A DNA stretch of 64,000 bases from positions 41,809 through 105,808 of the forward strand of contig JAFABB010000036.1 in the NCBI GenBank assembly GCA_023426245.1, written 5' to 3'. The notes beneath the pieces were generated by a model, which worked only from the letters and a program-made list of their open reading frames with translations, was not told where the DNA came from and did not search any database. This DNA comes from Bacillota bacterium (lineage in GTDB: Bacteria; Bacillota; UBA4882; UBA8346). The translations under genes were made by a program, and so were the position numbers. Positions 9,706 to 18,729 of this stretch are shown here, piece after piece; position 1 is the first letter of the stretch; each line of letters begins with the position of its first letter.

Positions 9706-10593
9706 ATGCAAACTCATTTGAAAAAGCCGAAATCCTGGGTCTTATGGGGGTTATTGATTCCCGGTACGCTTATTTATTCATTCTGCGTGATTTTGCCGCT
9801 TTTCATATCGTTTCGCTATAGCTTTTTTGACTGGAGCGGCGGAATAATCATGAAATTTGTGGGAATGCGGAACTATCTGGATTTACTTCAAGACTCGGAT
9901 TTTTGGTTTTCATTTAAAAACAATATCTTCATTGTCGTCTGGTGCATCATCGGGCAGATTGGCATTGCCCTGCTGATATCGGTATTTCTTTCTTCGCGTT
10001 TTCTTAAATTAAAACAAATCCACCAGGCCATCGTTTTTGTTCCGGCAGTGTTATCGGCGGTGGTGGTCGGTTTTGTCTGGATGATGATTTATAGCAATGA
10101 TTACGGACTCCTTAATTGGTTGTTAAAGACTCTTGGCCTGAAATCATTGATTCAACCCTGGTTGGATGATCCGCACCTGGTCATGTATACGGTGACACTT
10201 CCTTTAGTCTGGCAATATATTGGTTATTATGTCGTGATCTTTCTGGCCGGCCTTTCCGGTATCCCGAAGGAAATCGATGAAGTTTCCGAACTTGATGGAG
10301 CCGAGGGCGCTAAAAAATTTTTCCACATCACCCTACCCTTGATTTGGGATAGTGTCAAAGTAGCGATGATTCTTTGTATCGCCGGTAACATGAAAGTGTT
10401 TGACCATATTTTTGTGATGACATTCGGCGGTCCCGGCAAAAGCTCAAGCGTCATGTCCTTATATGCTTATAAGAACACATTTACCATGCTTAAATTGGGT
10501 TACGGCAGCACCATCGCCATCGGAATTTTCGTTTTAAGCATGGCCCTAATCCTGATTAGCCGTAAAATGATGGGAGGTAGCCGTTATGAATAA
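9706..10593 (+). CDS. Sugar ABC transporter permease, MalF/UgpA type
   Basis: The first membrane subunit of the mannoside importer, 295 residues with about six helices. The conserved cytoplasmic loop reads KEIDEVSELDGAEGAKKF, a variant EAA motif, followed by ITLPLIWD. A GGAGG Shine-Dalgarno sequence lies just upstream of the ATG. The last 8 bases overlap the next permease start, so the two subunits are translationally coupled. No ATPase gene is nearby, so a shared MsmX-type ATPase is expected elsewhere. Confidence 0.92.
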   Translation: MQTHLKKPKSWVLWGLLIPGTLIYSFCVILPLFISFRYSFFDWSGGIIMKFVGMRNYLDLLQDSDFWFSFKNNIFIVVWCIIGQIGIALLISVFLSSRFLKLKQIHQAIVFVPAVLSAVVVGFVWMMIYSNDYGLLNWLLKTLGLKSLIQPWLDDPHLVMYTVTLPLVWQYIGYYVVIFLAGLSGIPKEIDEVSELDGAEGAKKFFHITLPLIWDSVKVAMILCIAGNMKVFDHIFVMTFGGPGKSSSVMSLYAYKNTFTMLKLGYGSTIAIGIFVLSMALILISRKMMGGSRYE

Positions 10594-11422
10594 AAAATTC
10601 CTTGATAGCGTGCTGCACCCGATGATGAATTTAGTGGTCGCTATATTCTCCATTTCCTGCGTTTTTCCTATCGTCTGGCTGGTATACTCGTCTTTAAAGA
10701 CTCAGGCCGAATTTAGCGTCAATATTATATCTTTGCCTGGCCATCCTCAATTTGCAAATTATTTATATGTGATCCAAAAATATAAGATTATGGGTTATTT
10801 TTGGAATAGTCTTTTTTCCACTGTCCTTTCAGTGGCTTTCATCATCTTGCTGGGGGTCGTGATAGGATATGTTTTAGCCCGTTTTTCTTTTCGCGGACGC
10901 AATCTTTTATATGTCTTCTTTATCTCCGGAATGTTAATTCCGGTGCAAAGCTTTCTGATCCCGTTATTTATTCAATTTAAGTCATTTCATATGCTGGATA
11001 ACAGATTTACATTGATTCCTCCTTATGTTGCTTTTGGTTTACCGGTGGCCATCTTTTTATTTGAAAGTTACATCAAATCGATCCCGGTTGAAATGGATGA
11101 AGCAGCCTGTATTGATGGTTGTTCTGTCGGCCGTACCATGACCACGGTTATCTTCCCGTTATGCCGTCCTGTTTTGGCTACGGTGATCATTTTAAGCTTT
11201 TTGGCATCCTGGAACGAATTTTCATTTGCCATGGTTCTGACGAAAAGTGAAGCCCTAAAAACTTTACCGGTTGGGCTGGCCAATTTCGCGGGAGTATACA
11301 AGGTTGATTATACCAAACTTATGGCAGCGCTGGTAATATCGATATTACCGGTAATACTCACTTATCTGCTGTTTTATCAAAAGATTATTGAAGGGATGAC
11401 TGCCGGAGCGGTCAAGGGCTGA
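10586..11422 (+). CDS. Sugar ABC transporter permease, MalG/UgpE type
   Basis: The second membrane subunit of the mannoside importer, 278 residues. It has the EAA motif (EMDEAACIDGCSVGRTMTTV) and the usual C-terminal GMTAGAVKG. GGGAGG lies 9 bases before the ATG inside the end of the preceding gene. It pairs with that gene to form the transmembrane channel. The next 226 bases contain an imperfect inverted repeat before the mannosidase gene. Confidence 0.93.
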   Translation: MNKKFLDSVLHPMMNLVVAIFSISCVFPIVWLVYSSLKTQAEFSVNIISLPGHPQFANYLYVIQKYKIMGYFWNSLFSTVLSVAFIILLGVVIGYVLARFSFRGRNLLYVFFISGMLIPVQSFLIPLFIQFKSFHMLDNRFTLIPPYVAFGLPVAIFLFESYIKSIPVEMDEAACIDGCSVGRTMTTVIFPLCRPVLATVIILSFLASWNEFSFAMVLTKSEALKTLPVGLANFAGVYKVDYTKLMAALVISILPVILTYLLFYQKIIEGMTAGAVKG

Positions 11423-11494
11423 GTTATCATTGAGCTACGGCTAGGGCGGTAGGTTAAGGCCAGTCGATGACCATTTGAAAAGATGAAACGTAAA

Positions 11495-11540
11495 CTCTGT
11501 GCCTCTTGTGGCTAATTGATTTAGCCACAGAGGCGCAGAG
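11495..11540. repeat. Imperfect inverted repeat (REP-like)
   Basis: Two arms of about 19-20 bases (beginning CTCTGTGCCTCT and ending GAGGCGCAGAG) pair around a 7-base loop with one mismatch and one bulge. The wording resembles the dispersed repeats often found near GxxExxY genes, which this window also has at 62692. It may act as an mRNA hairpin between permease and mannosidase genes. Family membership is an inference. Confidence 0.5.
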
Positions 11541-11648
11541 AAAGATTTATTGTCTTGTCGGTGTTGGGATCTTGAATGCAGAAGACTTGAATTAAAAATA
11601 TTATCTAGAGTAGAGCCGCAATAATAAATTGCTAAGGAGATTGCAAAT

Positions 11649-14165
11649 ATGGCAAAAGTTGATTTAAACAAAGATTGGGAGCTCAGGTGGGAAGAGCTGG
11701 CCTGCGGCCCTGAAAAGAACGCACTTGTCTTACGGAAAATCGACGGCTGGCTCAAAGCGGATTTGCCTTGTGATGTTCATATGCCGTTAATCGCCGAGAA
11801 TATCATTAAAGAACCATTGGAGTCGGATCTGTATCATCAAAGCGAATGGATTGAGGAAAGGTCCTGGTGGTTCAAAAAGGTATTTAAGGTTGGTGAAAAT
11901 TTGATCCAAGGGGATATTGTCGAATTAACCTTAGAGTCTCTGGATGCGGAAGCCGATATTTTTTTGAATGGAATTCATTTGGGACATCAAAAAAGTGCAT
12001 TTTATCCTTTTACTATGGATGTGAAAGAGTGCCTTCAGGTAGGTGAAAATGTCCTTTTGGTCAGATTGAGTTCGGGTTTGGAGTATTACAGCGACTCCGA
12101 TCTGGACGCCATCAAAAAATTTGTTTGTACCGAGCATATCCGGGGTTATATGGACCGTGGAGACGCGCGCCGGGCTTTTGTGCGAAAACCTCAATATGTT
12201 TATGGATGGGATTGGGGCCCCCGGATTCCAACTTGCGGTATTGTTAAAAGCGTTTGGCTTGAATCCCTGACGAAACTGGCGGTGCGTTCCGTTCAGGTTG
12301 TTACGGATTCAATTTCCAAAGACTGTGCGGTATTGAAAGTTGCCATCGAAGTGGAGAATTTTGACCCGTTTGCCACCATGGAAGGCGCTTTTCAATTCGA
12401 GATGGATTATGCCGGAAAAACAGTAGCCATGGTGGGGGAAGAGACGTTATTACGCTCCGGTCTCAATAAAATCGATTTTACAGTCTGCATCTCCGCTCCC
12501 CAGTTATGGTGGCCCAATGGTATGGGTGAGCCCAATCTTTATACCGTCAAAGCCCAGGTAACGGCTTCCGGGATTACCAGTAAATATTCCCAATTTAAAT
12601 ACGGTATTCGAACAATTAAGCTTGACCTGACAAAGCTCAATAACAAAGAACGTAAATTTGCCATTGAGATCAACGGGGTAACGGCTCTCTGCAAGGGAGG
12701 CAACTGGATTCCGGCCGATTCCATTTATGCGCGGGTCAGTGATGAGAAATACCAGACTTTGCTTTTGGAGGCCAGGGAAGCTAATTTTAACATGATGCGC
12801 GTCTGGGGCGGCGGATTGTATGAACAAGAGATTTTTTATGAGAAATGCGATGAATATGGGATTATGCTCTGGCATGATCTGATGTTCGCCTGCGCCTTGT
12901 ATCCTGATTATTTAGAGTGGTTTTGCAATGAAGTTGAAAAGGAATTGGACTATCAGACCCGTCATTTGCGGAATCACGCCTGTATCGCGTTATGGTGCGG
13001 TTGCAATGAGAATCACTGGGGGTTTAATGATTGGTGGGGCGGTGAACCGGACTTTTTCGGGGGCGCGGAATGCTATAACAAGATAGCACCAAAGATTGTT
13101 TATAGGAATTGCCCGGAAATTCCTTATTGGAATTGTTCGCCTTATGGCGGGGAGGATCCCAACGGCAACGATATCGGCGATCGACATCATTGGCGTGAAT
13201 GTACTATGGGCGAAGATATGGAAAAGCGAATTACTCCCGAGGAGTATGACAAAATTTCCGCCAAGTTCATTACAGAGTATGGTTGTATCGGACCCTCTTG
13301 TATATCATCCACGTTGAAATATATGGCCGGCGCCCCATTAGACAGAAATAGCGCTATCTGGAAACATCACAGCAACACTTTTGAGAAGGATACGGTTGCC
13401 GCCGGTATTGCGAAACACTATCGAGACCCTCGGAATTTGAGCATTCAAGATTTTTTGTTTTATGGCTGCCTCTGCCATGGCTTGATGCTGGGGTATTCAT
13501 TGGAAGCTATTCGGTTTAAAGAAAACTGCTGGGGTAGTCTCTTCTGGATGTACGATGACTGCTGGGGTGAAATTGGCTGGACCATTATTGATTATTATTT
13601 GAAACGGAAACCGTCCTACTATTTTGTGAAGCGGGCTTTAGCACACTTGAAATTGATTATGCGCGAAAGTGGAGGAAAGATTAAAGTTGTGGGTATCAAT
13701 GATACTGCAACACCGGTTAAGTTCACCCTGGAATATGGGTATATCACCTTCGATGGGGCAAAAAAGGAATCCCAGCGTTGTCAAATTGAACTGGCAGCAT
13801 TTTCACGCCGTACGGTGTTAGAGTTTACCGAAAAGGACCATGATTGTACCCGGGGCGTCGTTTTTGCTCATCCGGTGGATCATAAGGTGATCGCGTCAGC
13901 GACCTTGCGCACTCATACTTTCCGGGAATTAAAACTGGCGCCGGCTAATCTGGTTATCAAAGAATTCAAGCGGAATGGGAATGCAGCTCGATTTGTTGTT
14001 GTCACGGATAATTATGCCCATGCGGTTCATTTTAACCTTGGCGATGACGTGAAATTATCGGATGAGTATTTTGACCTGTTGCCGGGGGAAGAAAAAGAAA
14101 TTTTAATTGATAGTCCCTCTATCCATCAGATAGATATCAAGCCCGCCTGTATTTATTTGCCCTAA
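11649..14165 (+). CDS. Beta-mannosidase, glycoside hydrolase family 2
   Basis: Removes terminal beta-linked mannose from oligosaccharides. It is 838 residues, the normal size for a GH2 mannosidase, with no signal peptide, so it acts in the cytoplasm on imported sugar. The N-terminal jelly-roll sugar-binding domain has YGWDWGPRIPTCGI, then an immunoglobulin-like domain and a TIM barrel. The acid/base is Glu454 in WCGCNENHWG and the nucleophile Glu543 in FITEYGCIG; the RVWGGG and NWIPADS motifs are typical. An AAGGAG-type site precedes the ATG. The downstream isomerase and dehydrogenase would take the mannose onward. Confidence 0.93.
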   Translation: MAKVDLNKDWELRWEELACGPEKNALVLRKIDGWLKADLPCDVHMPLIAENIIKEPLESDLYHQSEWIEERSWWFKKVFKVGENLIQGDIVELTLESLDAEADIFLNGIHLGHQKSAFYPFTMDVKECLQVGENVLLVRLSSGLEYYSDSDLDAIKKFVCTEHIRGYMDRGDARRAFVRKPQYVYGWDWGPRIPTCGIVKSVWLESLTKLAVRSVQVVTDSISKDCAVLKVAIEVENFDPFATMEGAFQFEMDYAGKTVAMVGEETLLRSGLNKIDFTVCISAPQLWWPNGMGEPNLYTVKAQVTASGITSKYSQFKYGIRTIKLDLTKLNNKERKFAIEINGVTALCKGGNWIPADSIYARVSDEKYQTLLLEAREANFNMMRVWGGGLYEQEIFYEKCDEYGIMLWHDLMFACALYPDYLEWFCNEVEKELDYQTRHLRNHACIALWCGCNENHWGFNDWWGGEPDFFGGAECYNKIAPKIVYRNCPEIPYWNCSPYGGEDPNGNDIGDRHHWRECTMGEDMEKRITPEEYDKISAKFITEYGCIGPSCISSTLKYMAGAPLDRNSAIWKHHSNTFEKDTVAAGIAKHYRDPRNLSIQDFLFYGCLCHGLMLGYSLEAIRFKENCWGSLFWMYDDCWGEIGWTIIDYYLKRKPSYYFVKRALAHLKLIMRESGGKIKVVGINDTATPVKFTLEYGYITFDGAKKESQRCQIELAAFSRRTVLEFTEKDHDCTRGVVFAHPVDHKVIASATLRTHTFRELKLAPANLVIKEFKRNGNAARFVVVTDNYAHAVHFNLGDDVKLSDEYFDLLPGEEKEILIDSPSIHQIDIKPACIYLP

Positions 14166-14268
14166 AACCAATCTTTGTACCTTAAATGCCTTAGCGGCCA
14201 ATTTATTATAGCTACAGCGACACTGGAGATACCAAATGGAAACTATACGAGGAAAGGAAGGAATTAAA

Positions 14269-15312
14269 ATGCAATCAATGATGAAAGCTGCCGTATTAAT
14301 GGAACCAGGTAAAATTGTATTTGAAGAACGGCCGGTACCGGTTCCCGAGGAACATGAAGTGCTGGTCAAAATCAAACATGTGGGAATCTGCGGTTCTGAT
14401 TTACACTATTACGAACATGGCCGTATTGGCGATTTTGTGGTGGAAAAACCCATCGTCCTCGGCCATGAAAGCAGTGGCGAGGTTGTGGCGGTTGGGAAAA
14501 AAGTAACTGCTCTTAAAGTCGGTGACTTGGTCGCTTTGGAACCTGGTTATACTTGCGGTAAATGTGACTTTTGTAAACAAGGACTATATAATCTTTGCCC
14601 CGATGTGGTCTTTATGGCAACTCCGCCTTATGACGGAGCCTTTATGGAATATGTGGCATTTCCGGCCGATATGGCATTTAAACTGCCTTCCGGAATGAGT
14701 ACACTGGAGGGGGCTTTGATTGAGCCATTGGCGGTAGGTTTTCATGCTGCCAATCAAGGAAGAGCGGAGGTAGGCGATACAGCGGTAGTTTTGGGTTCCG
14801 GTTGTATCGGACTGGTGACTTTGATGGCTCTGAAGGCCATGGGTGTCGGAACTGTTTATCAAGCCGACGTAATTGCTTCCCGCTTGGCCATGAGCGAAAA
14901 ACTTGGCGCCTCCAAAACTTTTATGGCTGATCAGATAGATATGATTGGGGCCATCAAGGATCTCACCGGGGGACAAGGAGTCGACATCGTAATCGAAACC
15001 GCCGGCAATAAAATAACTACGCAGCAGACTGTGGAATTGGTGAAACGGGGAGGCCGGATAGTCCTGGTGGGAATGGCGCCGGATGCCATGATCCAATATG
15101 ATTTTGGCAAGTTGATTTCCAAAGAGGCTTCGATTAATACAGTTTTCCGTTATCGCAATTTGTATCCTTCGGCTATCTCCGCTGTGGCTGGCGGGCTAGT
15201 ACCTTTAGAAGAAATCGTTACCAATACTTATCCCTTTAGCGAAATACCACAGGCCTTGGAAAATTCAATCAAGGATAAACAGAATTCAATAAAAGGGGTT
15301 ATCCAGTTCTAA
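14269..15312 (+). CDS. Zinc-dependent polyol (sorbitol/xylitol-type) dehydrogenase
   Basis: A medium-chain NAD(P)-dependent alcohol dehydrogenase of the sorbitol dehydrogenase group, 347 residues. Catalytic zinc ligands are Cys41 (GICGSD) and His66/Glu67 (GHES). A structural zinc site is formed by Cys96, Cys99, Cys102 and Cys110. The Rossmann motif LGSGCIGLV follows near residue 168. I start at ATG 14269 because GGAAAGGAAGG lies just upstream; an in-frame ATG at 14236 lacks this. In this operon it could oxidise a polyol to fructose, or reduce fructose/mannose. The exact substrate cannot be read from sequence. Confidence 0.9.
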   Translation: MQSMMKAAVLMEPGKIVFEERPVPVPEEHEVLVKIKHVGICGSDLHYYEHGRIGDFVVEKPIVLGHESSGEVVAVGKKVTALKVGDLVALEPGYTCGKCDFCKQGLYNLCPDVVFMATPPYDGAFMEYVAFPADMAFKLPSGMSTLEGALIEPLAVGFHAANQGRAEVGDTAVVLGSGCIGLVTLMALKAMGVGTVYQADVIASRLAMSEKLGASKTFMADQIDMIGAIKDLTGGQGVDIVIETAGNKITTQQTVELVKRGGRIVLVGMAPDAMIQYDFGKLISKEASINTVFRYRNLYPSAISAVAGGLVPLEEIVTNTYPFSEIPQALENSIKDKQNSIKGVIQF

Positions 15313-15355
15313 GTTAACCGGAATAGCCATCAATCTTACATTATGGAGGTATCTT

Positions 15356-16060
15356 ATGAAACGCTCGGAGATTAATGCCATTATCGATGATTTTAAATCC
15401 CTCATAAAACATCATCAATTTTATTTACCGCCCTTTGCGTTTTGGACCCCTGCCGATTGGCAAAGCAAGGGTGAAGAAGTCTACGAAATTTATGAGACTG
15501 GAATGGGATGGGACATCACGGATTGGGGTAACGGTAATTTCCGCGAGGCCGGTCTTGCTCTTTTCACACTCCGAAATGGTTTATCTTCCAATCTGGAGAA
15601 AAAGCAAGGGAAGTTTTATGCGGAGAAGCTGCTGGTTGTGGATGTCAATCAAGTGACCCCGATGCATTATCACGCTTTAAAAATGGAAGATATCATTAAC
15701 AGGGGCGGCGGGGAACTTGCCATGCAGCTTTATAACAGTAAACTGGATGGTTCTCTGGACGATACCCCGGTCGTGGCGAGTTTTGATGGAATCCAAAAGG
15801 AATTAAAAGCGGGAAGCATCGTCCAGTTGCAACCCGGTGAGAGCATTACCCTTAGGCAACGTTTATATCATAAATTCTGGGGCGTCGGTTCCAAAGTGAT
15901 GGTTGGAGAAGTTTCCCTTTCAAACGACGATGATACCGACAATTTTTTCTATGAAAAAATCGGACGTTTTCCCACGATCATGGAAGATGTTACTCCGGTG
16001 CATTTGTTAACAAAGGATTATACGAATTACTATCGTTGCGCCCAAAATAAATCTTTATAG
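15356..16060 (+). CDS. D-lyxose isomerase (D-mannose/D-fructose isomerising)
   Basis: A cupin-fold aldose-ketose isomerase (EC 5.3.1.15 family), 234 residues. It shares the family signatures MKRSEIN, LPPFAFW, LFTLRNG and QVTPMHYHALKMEDIINRGG. The metal ligands are His104, His106, Glu111 and His172 (LYHKFW). Known members interconvert D-lyxose/D-xylulose and also D-mannose/D-fructose. Placed last in an operon after a beta-mannosidase, the mannose-to-fructose reaction is the sensible role (inference). ATGGAGG precedes the start. Confidence 0.92.
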   Translation: MKRSEINAIIDDFKSLIKHHQFYLPPFAFWTPADWQSKGEEVYEIYETGMGWDITDWGNGNFREAGLALFTLRNGLSSNLEKKQGKFYAEKLLVVDVNQVTPMHYHALKMEDIINRGGGELAMQLYNSKLDGSLDDTPVVASFDGIQKELKAGSIVQLQPGESITLRQRLYHKFWGVGSKVMVGEVSLSNDDDTDNFFYEKIGRFPTIMEDVTPVHLLTKDYTNYYRCAQNKSL

Positions 16061-16068
16061 AATGGAAA

Positions 16069-16161
16069 GGGCTGTTGCAAAAGTATTTAAAATCAATGAG
16101 ATCAACAATATATTGCTTTATTGTATATTTCGATTGATATTTTTCTTTCTGCGACAGCCTC
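16069..16161. repeat. Long imperfect hairpin, terminator or MITE-like
   Basis: The ends GGGCTGTTGC and GCGACAGCCT are inverted, and the similarity continues inward for about 28 bases (AATCAAT against ATTGATAT), with an inner ACAATA/TATTGT stem. It lies between converging genes and could stop transcription from both sides. A related element sits at 40047-40168 with the same AGGCTGTCG...AAAAGTA ends, so it may be a small mobile repeat. Confidence 0.5.
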
Positions 16162-16186
16162 TTTTGATTCGTATCTAACTTAAACC

Positions 16187-18430
16187 TCAGGGCCCTTTAT
16201 GGATATCACAAGACTCGGTCGGTTCCTCACCTTCCGGAAAAGCTTCAGTTGTCACATCTTCTGCCGGACAATACTTGGTAGCTAGCAGGTGGCTCTTGGT
16301 ACAGATCTTTACAATAACCATTTTTTTCTTCGAGGTGTTGCTCACCGTTCCCGGCTGTTGATTCCCAGATGGATCCGTGAGATCTTCCAAACTGTCGGTT
16401 GGTTCTACCGGGGGTTCACTTTGGTGAACTTGGCAAGGCGTTGTAGGTTCTGTACCGGCGAGGAAAGTTTCGAATTTGGTTTCCGGGCAAAACCCGGTTG
16501 CAAGTTGGCCGCTTTCCGCACAAATTTCGACCCCGGAAACTACACCGGCCGGTTGCTCAAAATCGGATGGCGGCGTTTGATCCAAAGCCTGACGCATGAA
16601 ATTCCCCCACATGGCGGCAGCCGAAGAGCTTCCAACTGTTGCCCCATTGATTGTGATTGGAATCCGCTGTGAATCATTGCCAATCCATACTGCGGCCAGC
16701 AAATCAGGAGTATACCCTACAAACCAAGCATTGGTATAGTCGCTGGAAGTACCGGTTTTTCCTGCAGCAGGACGGTTAATCATGGCTGCCCGCCCGGTGC
16801 CTCTCATTATGACCCCCCGCAACATATCCGTAACGACATAGGCGGTATCTTCCGGAATAGCCACTTGTTTATGGGGATGGTCCTCGAAAATGACATTGCC
16901 GTCAGCATCTTTTACTTGTAAAACCGCGATGGGTTGGACATATATCCCTTTGTTGGCAAGGGGTGTATAGGCGCTGGCTAATTCCAAAGGCGATACACCC
17001 TTAGTGAGACCTCCAAGAGCTAACGCAGCGAAATTAAGATCACTTTTGCTTCCCGACAATACTAAATTCCGGAGTCCCATTTTTTTAGCGTAACCAAAGA
17101 CTTTGCTGGGCCCGAGACTTTCAACCAATTTAATTGCGATAATGTTCACAGAATCTTCCAGGGCATGGCGCAGAGAAATAGCACCCCGGAAGGTTTTATC
17201 ATAGTTTTTGGGTTTGTATTCGCCCTGAGGCGTTTGATATTTTACCTCTTCATCAACCAGTACCGAACTGGGGGTATATTGCCGGCTGTCAATGGCGGCG
17301 GTATAAACAAAGGGTTTGATAGCCGAACCCGGTTGACGATGAGCATCGGCTGCGCGGTTTAATTGAGTATTACCATAATCTCTTCCTCCAACCATGGCCT
17401 TAATATATCCATTCTTGGGATCAATCGCCACAATAGCTAGTTGGGGCTGGATAATACCACTGGCATCCGTTTTTCCGCCTGAAAAAGAGGAGGCTGCAGT
17501 TTCAGCCGCATTTTGAGCTATTGGGTCAATTGTAGTATAAATTTGATATCCACCAACGGATAAGGCTTGTTCGTTAACCACTCCCTTTAAACATTTAGCC
17601 ACATAATCGGTAAAATAGGCAGCACGCCTTTTTGCAGCTGATAGCGGGATTATATCTAGAGGTTTTTGATTATAAAAATTTGCTTCCTGGGTAGAGATTG
17701 TCCCATATTTAACCATTTGTTCCAGTACGGTCTTTCTCCGCTCCAAAGCAGCTTTAGGATGGAAGTAGGGAGAATATCCGGTGGGGTTTTTGGGCAATCC
17801 TACCAGTAATGCTATTTGATGAACTTCCAAATCGATGACGCTTTTGCCAAAAAAAAGCCGTGAGGCAGCTTCAACGCCATAGGATCCATGACCGAAACAA
17901 ATTTGATTGAGGTATCGTTCTAAGATTTCTTCTTTGGTATAGTTCCGTTCAATACTCATTGCCAAAAAGGCTTCCTGAATCTTCCGGGTCATGCTTCTTT
18001 TTTGGGTAAGCAGGACATTTCTGGCCAATTGCTGGGTAATTGTGCTGGCGCCTTCAATATAACCACCACCGCGGATATCCACCCAGAAAGCTCTGGCAAT
18101 TGCCTTTAAATCAATTCCGGAATGCTCGTAAAAACGCGTATCCTCAACGTTAACGATAGCTTTCTTTAAAATAACCGGCATCTGTTGAAGGGGAATTTCG
18201 ATACGATTTTCAACATATAAGCGAGTAAATTCCTTCCCGTTTACATCGTAAAAAATCGTCGCCTGTTTAGGCGGTTGCAAACTTAAGAGGCTTTTACTGG
18301 TTCCAATTAATAAAATAAAAGAAAACCCTAAAACAATACCAAATACAATGGTTATAATGATCAAGATTTTGTTAAGATTAACAGGCTCATTTTTTCGATT
18401 GTCACTTGATTTTTTTTCAAAGAACATCAT
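16187..18430 (-). CDS. Class A penicillin-binding protein (PBP1A type)
   Basis: A bifunctional peptidoglycan synthase anchored by one membrane helix (about residues 21-43), 747 residues. The GT51 glycosyltransferase domain has catalytic Glu96 in VEDTRFYEHSGID and the GASTITQQLARN motif. The transpeptidase has Ser369-x-x-Lys372 (GSAIKPF), SVN at 427-429 and KTG at 558-560. The C-terminus carries two copies of a Cys motif (about 637-669 and 710-744), each C-x-x-S-x-x-L-A-T-x-x-C-P...C-x-x-H, joined by a Pro/Ser/Thr-rich linker. AGGAGG lies 4 or 7 bases before the two adjacent ATGs, so the start could be 18430 or 18427. It is divergent from yunB. Confidence 0.94.
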   Translation of the reverse strand: MMFFEKKSSDNRKNEPVNLNKILIIITIVFGIVLGFSFILLIGTSKSLLSLQPPKQATIFYDVNGKEFTRLYVENRIEIPLQQMPVILKKAIVNVEDTRFYEHSGIDLKAIARAFWVDIRGGGYIEGASTITQQLARNVLLTQKRSMTRKIQEAFLAMSIERNYTKEEILERYLNQICFGHGSYGVEAASRLFFGKSVIDLEVHQIALLVGLPKNPTGYSPYFHPKAALERRKTVLEQMVKYGTISTQEANFYNQKPLDIIPLSAAKRRAAYFTDYVAKCLKGVVNEQALSVGGYQIYTTIDPIAQNAAETAASSFSGGKTDASGIIQPQLAIVAIDPKNGYIKAMVGGRDYGNTQLNRAADAHRQPGSAIKPFVYTAAIDSRQYTPSSVLVDEEVKYQTPQGEYKPKNYDKTFRGAISLRHALEDSVNIIAIKLVESLGPSKVFGYAKKMGLRNLVLSGSKSDLNFAALALGGLTKGVSPLELASAYTPLANKGIYVQPIAVLQVKDADGNVIFEDHPHKQVAIPEDTAYVVTDMLRGVIMRGTGRAAMINRPAAGKTGTSSDYTNAWFVGYTPDLLAAVWIGNDSQRIPITINGATVGSSSAAAMWGNFMRQALDQTPPSDFEQPAGVVSGVEICAESGQLATGFCPETKFETFLAGTEPTTPCQVHQSEPPVEPTDSLEDLTDPSGNQQPGTVSNTSKKKMVIVKICTKSHLLATKYCPAEDVTTEAFPEGEEPTESCDIHKGP

Positions 18431-18576
18431 AGGTCCTCCTATGGACTGATAATCCTGGGCTGTCCAAAAACAAATGGATTACTAAAGACATATAACATAT
18501 AACGGTTAATCGTTTATTGAATCTACGATGCTACATATTTTATATCTTATTTGTTTTACAATATTTTTCAGACAGT

Positions 18577-18590
18577 CTCGTATGTACGAG
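18577..18590. promoter_or_regulatory. 14-bp palindrome in the PBP/yunB divergent region
   Basis: CTCGTA-TG-TACGAG has two perfect 6-base arms. It is located between the divergent PBP and yunB genes, about 147 bases before the PBP start. It may be an operator, but nothing identifies the binding protein. Confidence 0.3.
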
Positions 18591-18659
18591 TTACAAATAT
18601 TATACCATAAAGCCAAAATTAACTGCTAGTAAAGAATTTTACCTCCCTTTTTATAAAGT

Positions 18660-18690
18660 GTATATATCCTTTCGGAAAAAATCATAGATT
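18660..18690 (+). promoter_or_regulatory. Possible sigma-E-type sporulation promoter of yunB
   Basis: GTATATAT and CATAGATT, 15 bases apart, resemble the sigma-E -35 (ATA core) and -10 (CATACA-T) elements. They lie about 40 bases before the yunB start. yunB belongs to the mother-cell sigma-E regulon in Bacillus subtilis, which makes the match meaningful, but the -10 box has mismatches. Confidence 0.4.
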
Positions 18691-18729
18691 ATTGATGATG
18701 TTTATCGCCAGGAAAGGATCAGATTATCC

